In this document: piece after piece, positions 1-9,700 of the stretch
How the letters are laid out: each line of letters starts with the position of its first letter
Numbering within the stretch: position 1 is the stretch's first letter
Origin: Chitinophaga sp. CF418
GTDB lineage: Bacteria > Bacteroidota > Bacteroidia > Chitinophagales > Chitinophagaceae
DNA length: 64,000 nucleotides
Assembly: GCF_900142925.1 (NCBI RefSeq)
Contig: NZ_FRCN01000008.1
Coordinates: 248,001-312,000 of the forward strand
Direction: 5' to 3'
The notes under the pieces: generated by a model
The model's database searches: none
The model's input: the letters and a program-made list of their open reading frames with translations, nothing else
What the model was told of the DNA's origin: nothing
Translations under genes and position numbers: made by a program

Positions 1-109
1 CCTTACCGGAAAGGATGGATGTTGGCTTTTCATAGTTATCCTTTTTACATCCTGTTATCAGCATGCCTAGCGCCATAGCAATGAAAGAGGATGATACTAT
101 TTTGTTCAT
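1..109 (-). CDS. SusD-operon lipoprotein, N-terminal fragment (DUF3823-like)
   Basis: Reading from the ATG at 109 gives MNKIVSSSFIAMALGM, then LITGCKKDNYEKP before the window ends. This is a lipoprotein signal peptide with lipobox ITGC, followed by the Lys-Lys-Asp acidic/basic stretch usual after the lipid-bearing Cys in Bacteroidota. It starts 18 bases after the SusD stop, so it is the third gene of the SusC-SusD operon. A lipoprotein at this place is typically a DUF3823 or SusE/F-like surface glycan-binding protein. Only about 36 residues are visible, so the family is inferred from context. Confidence 0.7.
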   Translation of the reverse strand, partial: MNKIVSSSFIAMALGMLITGCKKDNYEKPTSILSGK

Positions 110-127
110 ATCGTACATGTTAACAGG

Positions 128-2005
128 TTACTGAAAAGGGTTCTTGACGATCTTCGGATTGTTGTTCAGCACCGCCTGGTTGATAGCGGTATAATAGTTT
201 CCCAGCTGGAAGAAGCGGGGCGTTCTGAAACGCGGGGCGACCATTTTCACGAAGACGTATTTTCCGTCGCGGGCAGCATCACCAGGGCGTATTACGCGAT
301 AAGGATACAAAGCGTAGATCATCGCATTGGGATTGGAAGCATCTCCGTTCCAGATCTTGTCTGCTATACGCCAGCGTTTCAGGTCCCATACACGGTGATC
401 TTCAAATGCCAGTTCTACCCTGCGTTCATTCCGTATCCTGTCTATTGTCAGCGATGAAAGACTGTTGGCACCAAAGCCTGCTCTCTCACGCAGCGCATTG
501 ATATAAAGCAATGCATCTCCCGTCTGTCCCAGTTCGAAGGCTGCTTCCGCAGCATTCAGATATATTTCTCCCAGTCGGAACCAAACCCACCATACATCAC
601 TTTGAATACCCCTGGTGCTTGTTTTATCGTTAGGGTCTATATACTTCCTGAGATAAAATCCTGTATTTGACACTTCCTGTATAGAGCGGTGGGGACCTGA
701 CGAACCAGTCAGCAATTTACCGTCGCTGTAGGTTGTACCGAGGTCGCTTCCTTCGATCACATCATATGCATTACGGGCGCTGTTCCACACCAGCACACCT
801 GCCTGTATGGCTACCGGCAGGCTTTTGAAAGAAGTACCGGGATAGATGATGGTGCCATACAAACGTCCATCTTTATTGGCAAAGATATCCGACAGCTTAT
901 CGTAGTAGATATAGTCGCTGTTATCAGGCGTGCGTGTTCTCAGCGCACCATCTGAACCATCTTTATATTCAAAACTTTCCACCAGGTTCAGGGATGGTAC
1001 TACAGATGAAGAGCCCAGGTTGTCTTCCCTGATACCGCGGGCGATATTATCGTATGAAAACCAGTGTTTGCGGGTGGGCAACAGGTAGTCTTTCACAAAG
1101 ATCACTTCACGGTTGGAGGCTTTTTTTGTAACGGCCTCGAAGAAGTTCTCACCGGGATCAGGGTTGTTCCTGTACAGTGAGTAGGGCCCGCTGTTGATGA
1201 TCTCTTTGGAGGCATCGAGCGCCTTTTGATAGTAGCTATTCGCCATACTGCCGGGTATACCAACCTCACCACCTGGCGTTGTAATAGGTACCGGCATAAG
1301 GCTGTTGTATTTTGCGAGTGAACCTGCGTACAGCATAGCGCGACTCTTCAAAGCCAGGGCTGTATATTTGTTGGCACGGGTGGTGCTACCGGCATTCCCC
1401 AGCTGGTCTTTGACGGCATCTATTTCAGCTGCAATGAAGTCATAAACTTCTGATTCTTTTGCGCGGGCCTGCTGCAGGTCTGCTACGTTTCCGGAATAGT
1501 CGTAAATGAGCTGTTTGGTGACCAGTGGCACACCTCCCATTCTCTTTACCAGGTTGAAGTAATTGAGTGCGCGCAGAAAACGTAATTCTGAGGAATATTG
1601 TTTCTTGGCCTCCTCCGAGAGGCTCACACCGTATTTCTCAATATTTTCCAGCGCCAGGTTAATATCACGGATATAGGTATAGTTCCATAAATACCACCTG
1701 TTAAAGGCATAGGAGCCGATGTTATTGCGACCATCTTCATTGGATTGTCCACTCCACATGGCTTCATCATAATCGGCCATGTTACGCCACTGGAACAATC
1801 GTCCGTCGGCACCATCGTTTACATCACCCAGTCCTGTTTCTGCCGGGATCCTGTCGTAGAAATTCGCGAGTAAGGCCACTATCTGTTTAGGGTCATTCCA
1901 TACCTGTTCGTCAGATAGAATAGTACGTGGCTCCCTGTCCAGCCAGTCTTTCATACAGCCTGTCAGCAACAGGGTCAGGAGGGAAAGCGTATATAATCGT
2001 TTCAT
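128..2005 (-). CDS. SusD/RagB family outer-membrane lipoprotein
   Basis: SusD-like proteins sit on the cell surface as lids of the SusC transporter and bind glycans or peptides. The 625 residues begin with a lipoprotein signal (lipobox LTGC, Cys17) followed by MKDWLDREPRTILSDEQVW, a typical SusD opening. The N-terminal TPR-like half carries the usual 'SELRFLRALNYFNLVKRMGG' helix (about residues 139-158), and the C-terminal half has the family signature 'RIRNERRVELAFEDHRVWDL' (about 525-545). Length is normal for the Chitinophaga subfamily. It lies 21 bases downstream of the SusC gene and 18 bases upstream of a further lipoprotein gene, so it is operonic. The substrate cannot be read from the sequence. 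Confidence 0.96.
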   Translation of the reverse strand: MKRLYTLSLLTLLLTGCMKDWLDREPRTILSDEQVWNDPKQIVALLANFYDRIPAETGLGDVNDGADGRLFQWRNMADYDEAMWSGQSNEDGRNNIGSYAFNRWYLWNYTYIRDINLALENIEKYGVSLSEEAKKQYSSELRFLRALNYFNLVKRMGGVPLVTKQLIYDYSGNVADLQQARAKESEVYDFIAAEIDAVKDQLGNAGSTTRANKYTALALKSRAMLYAGSLAKYNSLMPVPITTPGGEVGIPGSMANSYYQKALDASKEIINSGPYSLYRNNPDPGENFFEAVTKKASNREVIFVKDYLLPTRKHWFSYDNIARGIREDNLGSSSVVPSLNLVESFEYKDGSDGALRTRTPDNSDYIYYDKLSDIFANKDGRLYGTIIYPGTSFKSLPVAIQAGVLVWNSARNAYDVIEGSDLGTTYSDGKLLTGSSGPHRSIQEVSNTGFYLRKYIDPNDKTSTRGIQSDVWWVWFRLGEIYLNAAEAAFELGQTGDALLYINALRERAGFGANSLSSLTIDRIRNERRVELAFEDHRVWDLKRWRIADKIWNGDASNPNAMIYALYPYRVIRPGDAARDGKYVFVKMVAPRFRTPRFFQLGNYYTAINQAVLNNNPKIVKNPFQ

Positions 2006-2026
2006 ATAATAAGCATTAAGGAAGTC

Positions 2027-5000
2027 TTAGAAGGATACATTAAAACCAAAGTTGTACAGGCGTTGCTGCGGGTATACCAATCCGTTGGTAGAGCTGATCT
2101 CAGGGTCAATTTCATATTCCTTCACGTTATCGAAAGAGAACAGGTTTGTGCCGTTGACATATACATGCAAAGCAGAGAGGCCAACACGTTTAATCAGATC
2201 GCGGGAGAAGTTGTAACCCAGTTCCAGGTTCTTCAACCTGATATAACGCACATTGGTGATCCAGAAATCGTTTACAGCATAGTTCACATGCGAGGTATTA
2301 TCTTTCCTGATAGCGGGATATTTACCGCCGATCCACCTGCTGCCAGGATTGTAAGGGTCTTCTCTGTGCCAGCGGTCCGTCAGCATATAGGCGGGAGAAG
2401 AGCCATTATTCTGGAAAGGATAACGCAGTTCCCAGTCGCGCAGATATGACTGCATAGTAGCGCCGGCAAAGTCGAATCGTAATGTGAAGCCTTTCCATGC
2501 AACACTACCGTTAATGCCAAAGCTCACATAAGGTTGCGCGCCCTGTGCGTAACCAATGGGACGCTGGTCGAGGCCGTTGATGATCTTATCACCGTTCACG
2601 TCTTCATACCGGAAATCGCCCGGCAGTTCTGTGCGGTTCCCCCTGCCATCATTATCGATATCATAGGTTTTTATCTGCTCTTCCGACTCAAAGCGGCCCA
2701 CTACATGATAGCCCCAGGTAACGTTTGCCCATCGATTTTCAATGGAGCTGCGGTATTGATCCCAGGCATTACCGAAACGGGGCTTGTAGGTACTCCTCGA
2801 CCTCAGTCTTGCATAAGTGGCATTTACCGCCAGTGAATAATTCACTTCACCTGACTGCCCGGTATAAGTTACCATTCCTTCAATACCGCGTGTGGCATCT
2901 GCATTCAGGTTAGCGTTGGGCAATGAATAACCCACTTCACTGGGCAGCAATACATCATAACGGGCGGCGGGCAGACCGGAACGGCGGCGTTCAAATACAT
3001 CGAACTGACCGCTGATACGATTGTTCCAGACTGTGAAATCTACACCTGCGTTGATAGACCTGTTCTTTACCCATGAGAGCTCAGTTACCGGTAATCCGCG
3101 GGGCCTTAAACCGATTACATAACTGCCGTTCATAACAGCGCCTCCCTGGTTGAAATTGTATCCTGAGAGATAGCTGAATGCGTTGGGCGGGTTACCATCT
3201 GAAAAGCCTATTTCACTTCCTGTTTCTCCGTAAGAGGCCCTTAATTTCAGGTCGTTCAGTGCATTCCCGAAACGGCCTTTCAGCCAGGGTTCTTCAGAGA
3301 TCCTCCAACCCAGGGAGACACCGGGAAAGAAGCCCCATCGCTTGCCACGGGCGTAGAGGTAAGAACCATCATAGCGTCCCAGTACTTCCAGGAGATATTT
3401 TGACTTATAGTCGTAGTTGATCCTGCCGATATAACCAGCCCTTGCTTCCAGCGACCATTCATCTGACAGGTAGTCCTGTTCCACCAGGTACTGTGTAGGT
3501 ACGTAGTTATTTGTAGGGATGGTGTGTACTACGTAATAGGAGTTGTCGTAGTCAGACAATTCATATGCGCCTACTGCGGAGATATTATGATCGCCGAATT
3601 TCCTGGCAAAGCTCATCTGGAACTGTGCATAACGGGAGATGACGTTCCTCTTGTGTCTTTCCCTCCAGGGATTCTGATTGCCGAAGCCGGGTTCAGTGTA
3701 ATAGCTGTCTGTGGTAGCGTTGTACTTGTACGCGTTCCAGGTATATTCGAAACCGTCAAATTCTTCATTGAGGAAATTGTACGAGTAGATACCTTTTATA
3801 CTTAGTCCGAAAGGCAGATCGTATTGTGCATTGAGATTGACGTTCATACCTCTCCACCATTCGTCTACATAGCCGGTGACATCATCCCTGTAGGTGACAG
3901 GATTTACATTCACGTTGTGTGTCTGGTTGATGTACTTCGGATTATCATTAGCATATGGGCTTTCTGTAGGCCACATACTGAAGATGCTCAGGAAGGGGTT
4001 GAAGTAGTCGTCCAGTCCGGGTACGCCCACATTGTGTCTCTTTTCCAGTCTGGCGCTGATCTGTGTACCTACTTTCAGCCCTTTGGCCAGGCTGCTTTCC
4101 AGGTTCGCCTGCAGGTTGGTACGTTCAAAGCTGTAATCTTTGATCACGGCATCCTGTTTCAGGCGGCTGACAGACATGTAATAGCTGGAGCGTTGTGAGC
4201 CGCCGGAGGCGTTGGCGCTAACGTAGTACTGCGGCACATTGGGACGGAGTACTTCTTTGTAATAGTCGTAGCTCTTGTACCCTTTCTCTGTACCGGCTTC
4301 CCACTTTGCCAATTCTCCAGGTTTATAGAGTAAGGAGGGGTCGCGTCCCAGGTTTTGTTCTGATTCCAGCAGGGCGCGTACGTATTGTCCGGCGTTAGCA
4401 GGATGAGGATAACGGGTGAAATTCTGGAAGCCGTAGTAACCTGAAAGGTTGATGTTGGGTTGCTCATTCTTCCGGCCTTTCTTTGTCGTGACCAGTACCA
4501 CGCCATTACCGGCTCTCAATCCGTAGATAGAGGCAGAAGCATCTTTCAGAATGGTGATATTCTCGATATCGTCCAGTCCGAGGTTATTGAAGATGTCCTG
4601 TCCTGAGCCGGTGGTGAAACCGAATCCGGTTGTCGCGGTACTACCGGTATAAGGTATACCATCAATTACGAAGAGTGGGCTACCGAGGTTACGGATCTGG
4701 ATATTAGTTCCGTTCCCTGGTCGCGAGTCAGTAGCGCGGGCCGTTATACCGGGCATTTTCCCCACTAAAGCAGCGGAGGTGGTAGTTGCCGGCGTTCTTA
4801 CCAGGTCGGCCGATTTCACCGTACTGACGGCCCCTGTTACGGATGCCTTTCTTTGGGTACCGTAACCTACTACGATGATGTCTGTGAGATTACTGGCTTG
4901 TGAGGTTACTGTCACCAGTAATTTTGTTTGATTGCCGAGCAGGACTTCTTTCGGCTGGAAGCCTACGATGCTGACGTAAATTGTTGTGCCGGGCGTGGCT

Positions 5001-5194
5001 TGAATGGTGAATGAACCGTCGTTCTTTGTTACAACTCCTTTGTTACTGTTCCTTACTACGACGGTGGCTCCGGGGATTGGGACGCCTGTTGAATCTGTTA
5101 CTGTACCAGAATAAGTGACTGGGTTAGCCTGCTGCGCAAACCCATAGGTATGGGCAAAGAGCAGCAGCGCTAAGAAAGCGTAAAGCGTTTTCAT
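2027..5194 (-). CDS. SusC/RagA family TonB-linked outer-membrane transporter
   Basis: SusC proteins import oligosaccharides or peptides through the outer membrane with TonB energy. The 1055 residues start with a signal peptide (MKTLYAFLALLLFAHTYGFA, cleavage before QQ). A CarboxypepD_reg-like domain follows (about 28-110, SGTVTDSTGVPIPGATVVV), then the SusC hallmark VVVGYGTQRKASVTGAV (about 108-124) and a TonB plug (about 130-240, 'ILKDASASIYG'). The rest is a 22-strand barrel type sequence ending in 'YNFGFNVSF' with a terminal Phe. First gene of the operon with SusD and the next lipoprotein. No sigma/anti-sigma pair precedes it, so it is not the extended-plug sensor type. A GH87-like enzyme 1.5 kb upstream on the other strand makes alpha-1,3-glucan a possible substrate, which is only inference. 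Confidence 0.97.
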   Translation of the reverse strand: MKTLYAFLALLLFAHTYGFAQQANPVTYSGTVTDSTGVPIPGATVVVRNSNKGVVTKNDGSFTIQATPGTTIYVSIVGFQPKEVLLGNQTKLLVTVTSQASNLTDIIVVGYGTQRKASVTGAVSTVKSADLVRTPATTTSAALVGKMPGITARATDSRPGNGTNIQIRNLGSPLFVIDGIPYTGSTATTGFGFTTGSGQDIFNNLGLDDIENITILKDASASIYGLRAGNGVVLVTTKKGRKNEQPNINLSGYYGFQNFTRYPHPANAGQYVRALLESEQNLGRDPSLLYKPGELAKWEAGTEKGYKSYDYYKEVLRPNVPQYYVSANASGGSQRSSYYMSVSRLKQDAVIKDYSFERTNLQANLESSLAKGLKVGTQISARLEKRHNVGVPGLDDYFNPFLSIFSMWPTESPYANDNPKYINQTHNVNVNPVTYRDDVTGYVDEWWRGMNVNLNAQYDLPFGLSIKGIYSYNFLNEEFDGFEYTWNAYKYNATTDSYYTEPGFGNQNPWRERHKRNVISRYAQFQMSFARKFGDHNISAVGAYELSDYDNSYYVVHTIPTNNYVPTQYLVEQDYLSDEWSLEARAGYIGRINYDYKSKYLLEVLGRYDGSYLYARGKRWGFFPGVSLGWRISEEPWLKGRFGNALNDLKLRASYGETGSEIGFSDGNPPNAFSYLSGYNFNQGGAVMNGSYVIGLRPRGLPVTELSWVKNRSINAGVDFTVWNNRISGQFDVFERRRSGLPAARYDVLLPSEVGYSLPNANLNADATRGIEGMVTYTGQSGEVNYSLAVNATYARLRSRSTYKPRFGNAWDQYRSSIENRWANVTWGYHVVGRFESEEQIKTYDIDNDGRGNRTELPGDFRYEDVNGDKIINGLDQRPIGYAQGAQPYVSFGINGSVAWKGFTLRFDFAGATMQSYLRDWELRYPFQNNGSSPAYMLTDRWHREDPYNPGSRWIGGKYPAIRKDNTSHVNYAVNDFWITNVRYIRLKNLELGYNFSRDLIKRVGLSALHVYVNGTNLFSFDNVKEYEIDPEISSTNGLVYPQQRLYNFGFNVSF

Positions 5195-5241
5195 AACGAT
5201 GGGTTTTAATTGGGTTTCGGAGATTTGTTTACTACACTAGA

Positions 5242-5255
5242 GGTCCGGACCGGTC
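5242..5255. promoter_or_regulatory. overlapping palindromes in the SusC leader
   Basis: Within the 358-bp gap before the SusC gene lie two overlapping perfect palindromes, GGTCCGGACC (5242-5251) and GACCGGTC (5248-5255), 48-61 bases upstream of the start codon. They could be an operator or a structured leader. The gap shows no gene and no convincing TAnnTTTG box. The call rests on symmetry only. Confidence 0.3.
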
Positions 5256-5478
5256 AGTACTCCCGGTGTTTTTCATGCTAACAGTGAAATTCATTATGAA
5301 TATAGTATAATTGTCATTATTACAGTTATTTTTCCTTTTGTTTTTTTGAAGTGATGTGGGGGATTATTGGCTATGCTTGTTTTATCGTGGGAGAAAATTT
5401 TATGTACTCTTTCAGCAAAGAGTAGTTGATATGGATCCTGGTGTTGCTTTGGATACACCCGTTTATTGACGCTAAGTA

Positions 5479-5539
5479 GCTGCGGTTTCAGTATGGGATG
5501 GCGGTCGGCGCCGACCGCCATCCTACCTGAAACCACAGC
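5479..5539. repeat. REP-like imperfect palindrome, GC-rich
   Basis: A 28-bp perfect palindrome (5496-5523; each arm GGATGGCGGTCGGC) is extended on both sides by GCTG(C/T)GGTTTCAG arms with a short indel, giving a hairpin of about 30 bp per arm. It lies between the leader of the SusC gene and the 3' end of the small gene at 5553. There is no T-run on either side, so it is not a standard intrinsic terminator and resembles a REP/BIME-type extragenic palindrome. It is much richer in G+C than the sequence around it. Confidence 0.6.
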
Positions 5540-5552
5540 ACGACGTTTTACC

Positions 5553-5975
5553 TCAAACGCGGGCTGCAGTTTTCAAATCATTGAATGCCAGGATAAATTT
5601 CCTAAAGTCATCTTCAGTAAATCCATATGTGGCATATACCTGGTGAATGCACTTTGTGCCTTCAAATACATTTAAAATAGCATCTTTAGGCTTACCTGTA
5701 GAGCCAGAGTAGATAATTTCCAGCGAAATATTATCCAGTGGACGGCTTAGTGTACGCTCGATGAAATATTTACTCCATTTCAGCGTGATCCCAGCTTCGT
5801 TAACTGCTACTGAAGATACGTCCGGCTTAGCCAACCCCAGGATCCCTACCAAACCTCCAATCAGAAGGCTGCTAGCCTGAATGTATCCAAGACGAACCAG
5901 TACAATCAGGATTATAAACGATATGAACGTAAGCAGCATGGCTCTCCTGTTGGAAAACCGGGATTTAATCTCCAT
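5553..5975 (-). CDS. small membrane protein of unknown function
   Basis: This gene encodes 140 residues that I do not recognise as a named family. Two hydrophobic segments are visible near the N-terminus (about 14-30, LTFISFIILIVLVRLGYI, and 35-48, SLLIGGLVGILGLA). A soluble tail follows from about residue 50, with alternating strands (AVNEAGITLKWSKYFIERTL) and a C-terminal helix. The tail resembles a bacterial PH-like fold. It is preceded by another small membrane gene on the same strand with a 16-base gap, so the two probably form an operon. The 3' end runs into a GC-rich palindrome. Confidence 0.7.
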   Translation of the reverse strand: MEIKSRFSNRRAMLLTFISFIILIVLVRLGYIQASSLLIGGLVGILGLAKPDVSSVAVNEAGITLKWSKYFIERTLSRPLDNISLEIIYSGSTGKPKDAILNVFEGTKCIHQVYATYGFTEDDFRKFILAFNDLKTAARV

Positions 5976-5991
5976 TGCAAGAATTTAACTA

Positions 5992-6405
5992 TTAAACAGT
6001 TGTCTTTTTCCGATTGAAACGCTCAATGAAAACGGCAAGCTCCGCCACGTCATGATCTATCCGGTGAAGGACCTTACCTTCCTTTATAATATACATCGAA
6101 TAAAATCCCTTTCTCCTGCCAACCGGAGGGATATGATAAAGCTGTAACTCCACTTCCTTAATGCTAAAGATGGTTGTCCTTTTCGAGAAGAAATTCATAC
6201 TCTTCAGAACCAGTTGTTCATCTACAATATCAATTGAAAGAATAATGCGGTAAAATATATAGGGCAGTAGCATTGGAGCGGAAAGGATCAATATAGCATA
6301 CCAGTTTATGCTTCCCATCCAGGCACCTACTAATATCCCGATGATGATCCCCAACAGGATCATATAAAAGGTATTATAATGACTTCGGGCGGTACGGAGT
6401 TCCAT
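5992..6405 (-). CDS. small membrane protein with PH-like tail
   Basis: Reading from the ATG at 6405 gives 137 residues; the frame stays open upstream only to a TTG codon at 6441, so the ATG is preferred. Two transmembrane helices lie at about residues 14-32 (YMILLGIIIGILVGAWMGS) and 34-56. A beta-rich soluble tail follows (SIDIVDEQLVLKSMNFFSK), like the PH-like domain of YdbS/YdbT or DUF304-type proteins. It is upstream of, and probably co-transcribed with, the 140-residue gene, which has the same architecture of two helices plus a beta tail. No function can be assigned. Confidence 0.7.
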   Translation of the reverse strand: MELRTARSHYNTFYMILLGIIIGILVGAWMGSINWYAILILSAPMLLPYIFYRIILSIDIVDEQLVLKSMNFFSKRTTIFSIKEVELQLYHIPPVGRRKGFYSMYIIKEGKVLHRIDHDVAELAVFIERFNRKKTTV

Positions 6406-6738
6406 AGATATTATTTCATAAGTCGCCGCTAAAGTAAACAAAATAATCTGGTCAAAATCCCGTTTTAAGGCGTCGCCATCTCAGGCTCAGTACTGCAGAA
6501 TCGTCTCAAAATAACCTATATCAATTAAGACAACCATATATCTACAGTGAATTAATTCTGAAACCATTAGAAGCAAACCAACCTTCTGTGAGCACCGTAT
6601 TTTCTATATTTTCTCCGTACTACTTGCCCATTTCAGCCGACTTCACGTCCTTTGATATTACCACGGATGAAAAACATTACCACGTTGTTGACACTGAGAG
6701 GTCCTGGGATAAACTCATGTCTTTAAATACCTACCATA
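6406..6738. other. 333-bp divergent intergenic region
   Basis: This gap separates the minus-strand small membrane genes from the plus-strand GH87-like gene, so it must hold promoters for both. I found no clean TAnnTTTG box, no strong inverted repeat and no credible gene. An open frame here (6588-6947) overlaps the hydrolase gene in another frame and is rejected as coding. Confidence 0.4.
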
Positions 6739-9700
6739 ATGAGAAAACCCGTTTCTTTTCCCTCGAAAGCGCGGTATCGCGCCTCCATTACGCAGGCTGG
6801 TCCTGCCCGGTCCAAGTACCTCAGGAAAGTTCCTGGCTGGTACCAGCTCACTCTTTTTATGCTGTTACTGATACAGAGTATGGCTTCATTTGCACAAAGC
6901 GACGGATTACCCCGCGGTGCATACCAGTTGCCCTACACCCGTTATGAATCAGAGAATGCTACGCTCGATGGCGGCGCAGCGTTACAGCAATCTCCCCAGT
7001 TTATTCAGACTGACATTGCATCGGAGGCGTCTGACCAGAAGTATGTAAGCCTCGGCAGCAACAATGCCAGCGTTGAATGGACACTGACGCAGGCGGCCCA
7101 GGGCGTGACGCTTCGTTTTACCCTGCCCGATGATAATACCGGCGCAGGAAGAAGTGGTGCACTCGGTCTGTATGTGAACGGTACAAAGGTGCGAGACATC
7201 AACCTCTCCTCCTACTGGGCTTACCAGTATTTCCCTGCGGCAGATCCGGTACAGACGCCCGGAGGCAAGACCTTTATGCGTTTTGATGAAGTGCATTTCC
7301 GGCTGGATAATCCGCTGAATGCGGGTGATAAACTCAGCATCCGGAAAGACAATGGAGACGCTATTACCTATGGCGTTGACTTCATTGAGCTGGAGCCTGT
7401 TCCTGGGGCATTACCTCAGCCAGCCAATTATCTTTCAGTGACAGATTATGGCGCTGTGGCCAATGACCAGACAGACGATTTTGCCGCCTTTAATGCATGT
7501 ATCGCTGCTGCGTCGGCACAGGGAAAACATGTGTATATTCCGGCCGGTCGTTTTATGTTGAGTGATAAGCTACCCCTGAATGTCAGCAATATGAAGATCC
7601 AGGGCGCCGGTATCTGGTACACGGAAGTGTATTTCTCGACCGACAAACAATTCTATGGCGGCATTATGGGACGTGCCAGCAATGTAGAGATCTCCCATTT
7701 TACACTCAGCACCATCAATAACGACCGTCTGAAATATGATGAGCCGAATCCAAGGCTGCCGGGTGAGATGTACAAGACCTATAAAGGCTTTATGGGTACT
7801 TATGGTACCGGTTCCCGGATACATGACATCTGGGTGGAACACTTTGAGTGTGGCTTCTGGATAGCAGGTTACGATCCTCCGTATCCGATCGATATTACCA
7901 GGGACCTGGTTATTTCCAAATGCCGCATCAGGAATAACTATGCAGATGGCGTGAACTTCTGTCAGGGTACTTCCGGTTCTGTAGTTGAGCAAAGTAGCGT
8001 GAGAAATAACGGCGATGATGGTCTGGCGGTATGGCCGGCTAATGTGGCTGGCAACAATGAGACCTGCCGCAATAACATTTTCAGGTACAATACGATTGAG
8101 AATAACTGGCGTGCGGGTAGTATTGCGCTCTTTGGAGGTACAGGGCATGAGATCCATCATAACTACATCAAAGACGGTGTTGGTGGCTCTGCCATCCGTT
8201 TTACAAATGACTTCCCCGGATTTACGTTTGAATATCCCGGAGATGTTATCAAAGTGTATGAAAACACTATGACGGGTTGCGGTACCAGTTATGATCTTTG
8301 GAATCAGAAGAGAGGCGCTATTGAGTTTTATGCAGGCGGTAGTGGCATCTTCAATATGCAGTTCGACAACAATACTATTCTTCGTTCTCAACGCGATGGT
8401 ATTCAGATATATGGGAATAATCTTCATCATCTGGTATTCAACAACACCACTATTGATGGTACAGGATTGGATCCTGTTGTACGTGATGTTCCTGCAGACG
8501 TATATGGAGGTTTCGGATTGTATGTGCAGGCTGGCTCTCAGACGGCGACATTCAATAATCTGACAGTTACCAACGCGGAATCAGGTGCATATATCAACCG
8601 GAATACTAATTTCCAGCTCATCATACAGAACATCAATATTCCGGTATCGGGTGTTACGATAAAGCCGGCGAATGATACAACGCTTACCGAAGGTCAAACC
8701 CTGCAACTGACAGCTGATATTATACCGGTAGATGCGACCAATAAGAACGTGACCTGGAGCAGTTCCAATCCATCTGTAGCGTCTGTGGATGCCACGGGTA
8801 AAGTGACTGCCCTGGGATTTGGTACGGCTAATATTACCGTGACTACTGCCAGCGGCAATTTTACTGCTACCAGGAAGGTAAGCATCCTGCCGGGAGTAAA
8901 TGTAATTGCAACAATTCCTAATGCTTCCGAGAATGGAACGGCTGGCAGGTTTACTGTCAGCACTTCTTCCCTGTCACAGAGCATCAGTGTAAAATATACT
9001 GTTACCGGTACGGCCAGTGCCAGCGATTATACGGCCAGTCCTGCGTTGAGTGGTACTATTACCCTGACGCCGGCGCAGCCTTCTGCTACAATCAATATCA
9101 CACCGGTTAATGATGCGATATTTGAAGGTCCGGAGACAGTGCGTTTAACCTTACAGAAAGATGCATCCTATAATCTGGGAGGTGATACCGTTGCAGTGAT
9201 CACTATTGCAGATAATGATAATCCGCCTTGTGTATCACCAGTGATAGCACAGGTATCAGGCACTCCTCCGGTGATCGATGCAACTATTGATGGCGCCTGG
9301 GCGATTGCTCCTGTGAGGAATATCAGCAATGTTGTACTGGGTAGTCTTCCGTCTGATTATGCAGGCAAATGGAGAGCGATGTATGACAATAATAATCTTT
9401 ACCTGTTGGTAGAGGTGAATGATGGTACAAAGATCTCTGATTCCGGTGGCAACTGGTGGGAAGATGATGTGGTGGAAATATTCATCGATGGCGATAATAG
9501 TAAAGGGGCTACGTATGACGGAGCGAATGATTTTCAACTGGGCTTCCGCTGGAATGATAATACGGTGCATACGGGAGGTAACTCTGCGACCAGGACGACT
9601 GGTATTAACTTCAGCCAGTATGCTACGGCGACCGGTTATAATCTTGAAGTAGCTATTCCATGGACGACTATTGGTACTACTGCTTCGCTGGGTAAACCAT

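Noticed and set aside
6588..6947. 119-codon plus-strand frame before and over the GH87-like gene
   Set aside because: It overlaps the signal-peptide region of the real gene in another frame and its translation has no protein-like pattern.
7570..8430. 286-codon minus-strand frame inside the GH87-like gene
   Set aside because: It is an antisense shadow of the beta-helix coding region. The plus-strand frame carries clear domains there.
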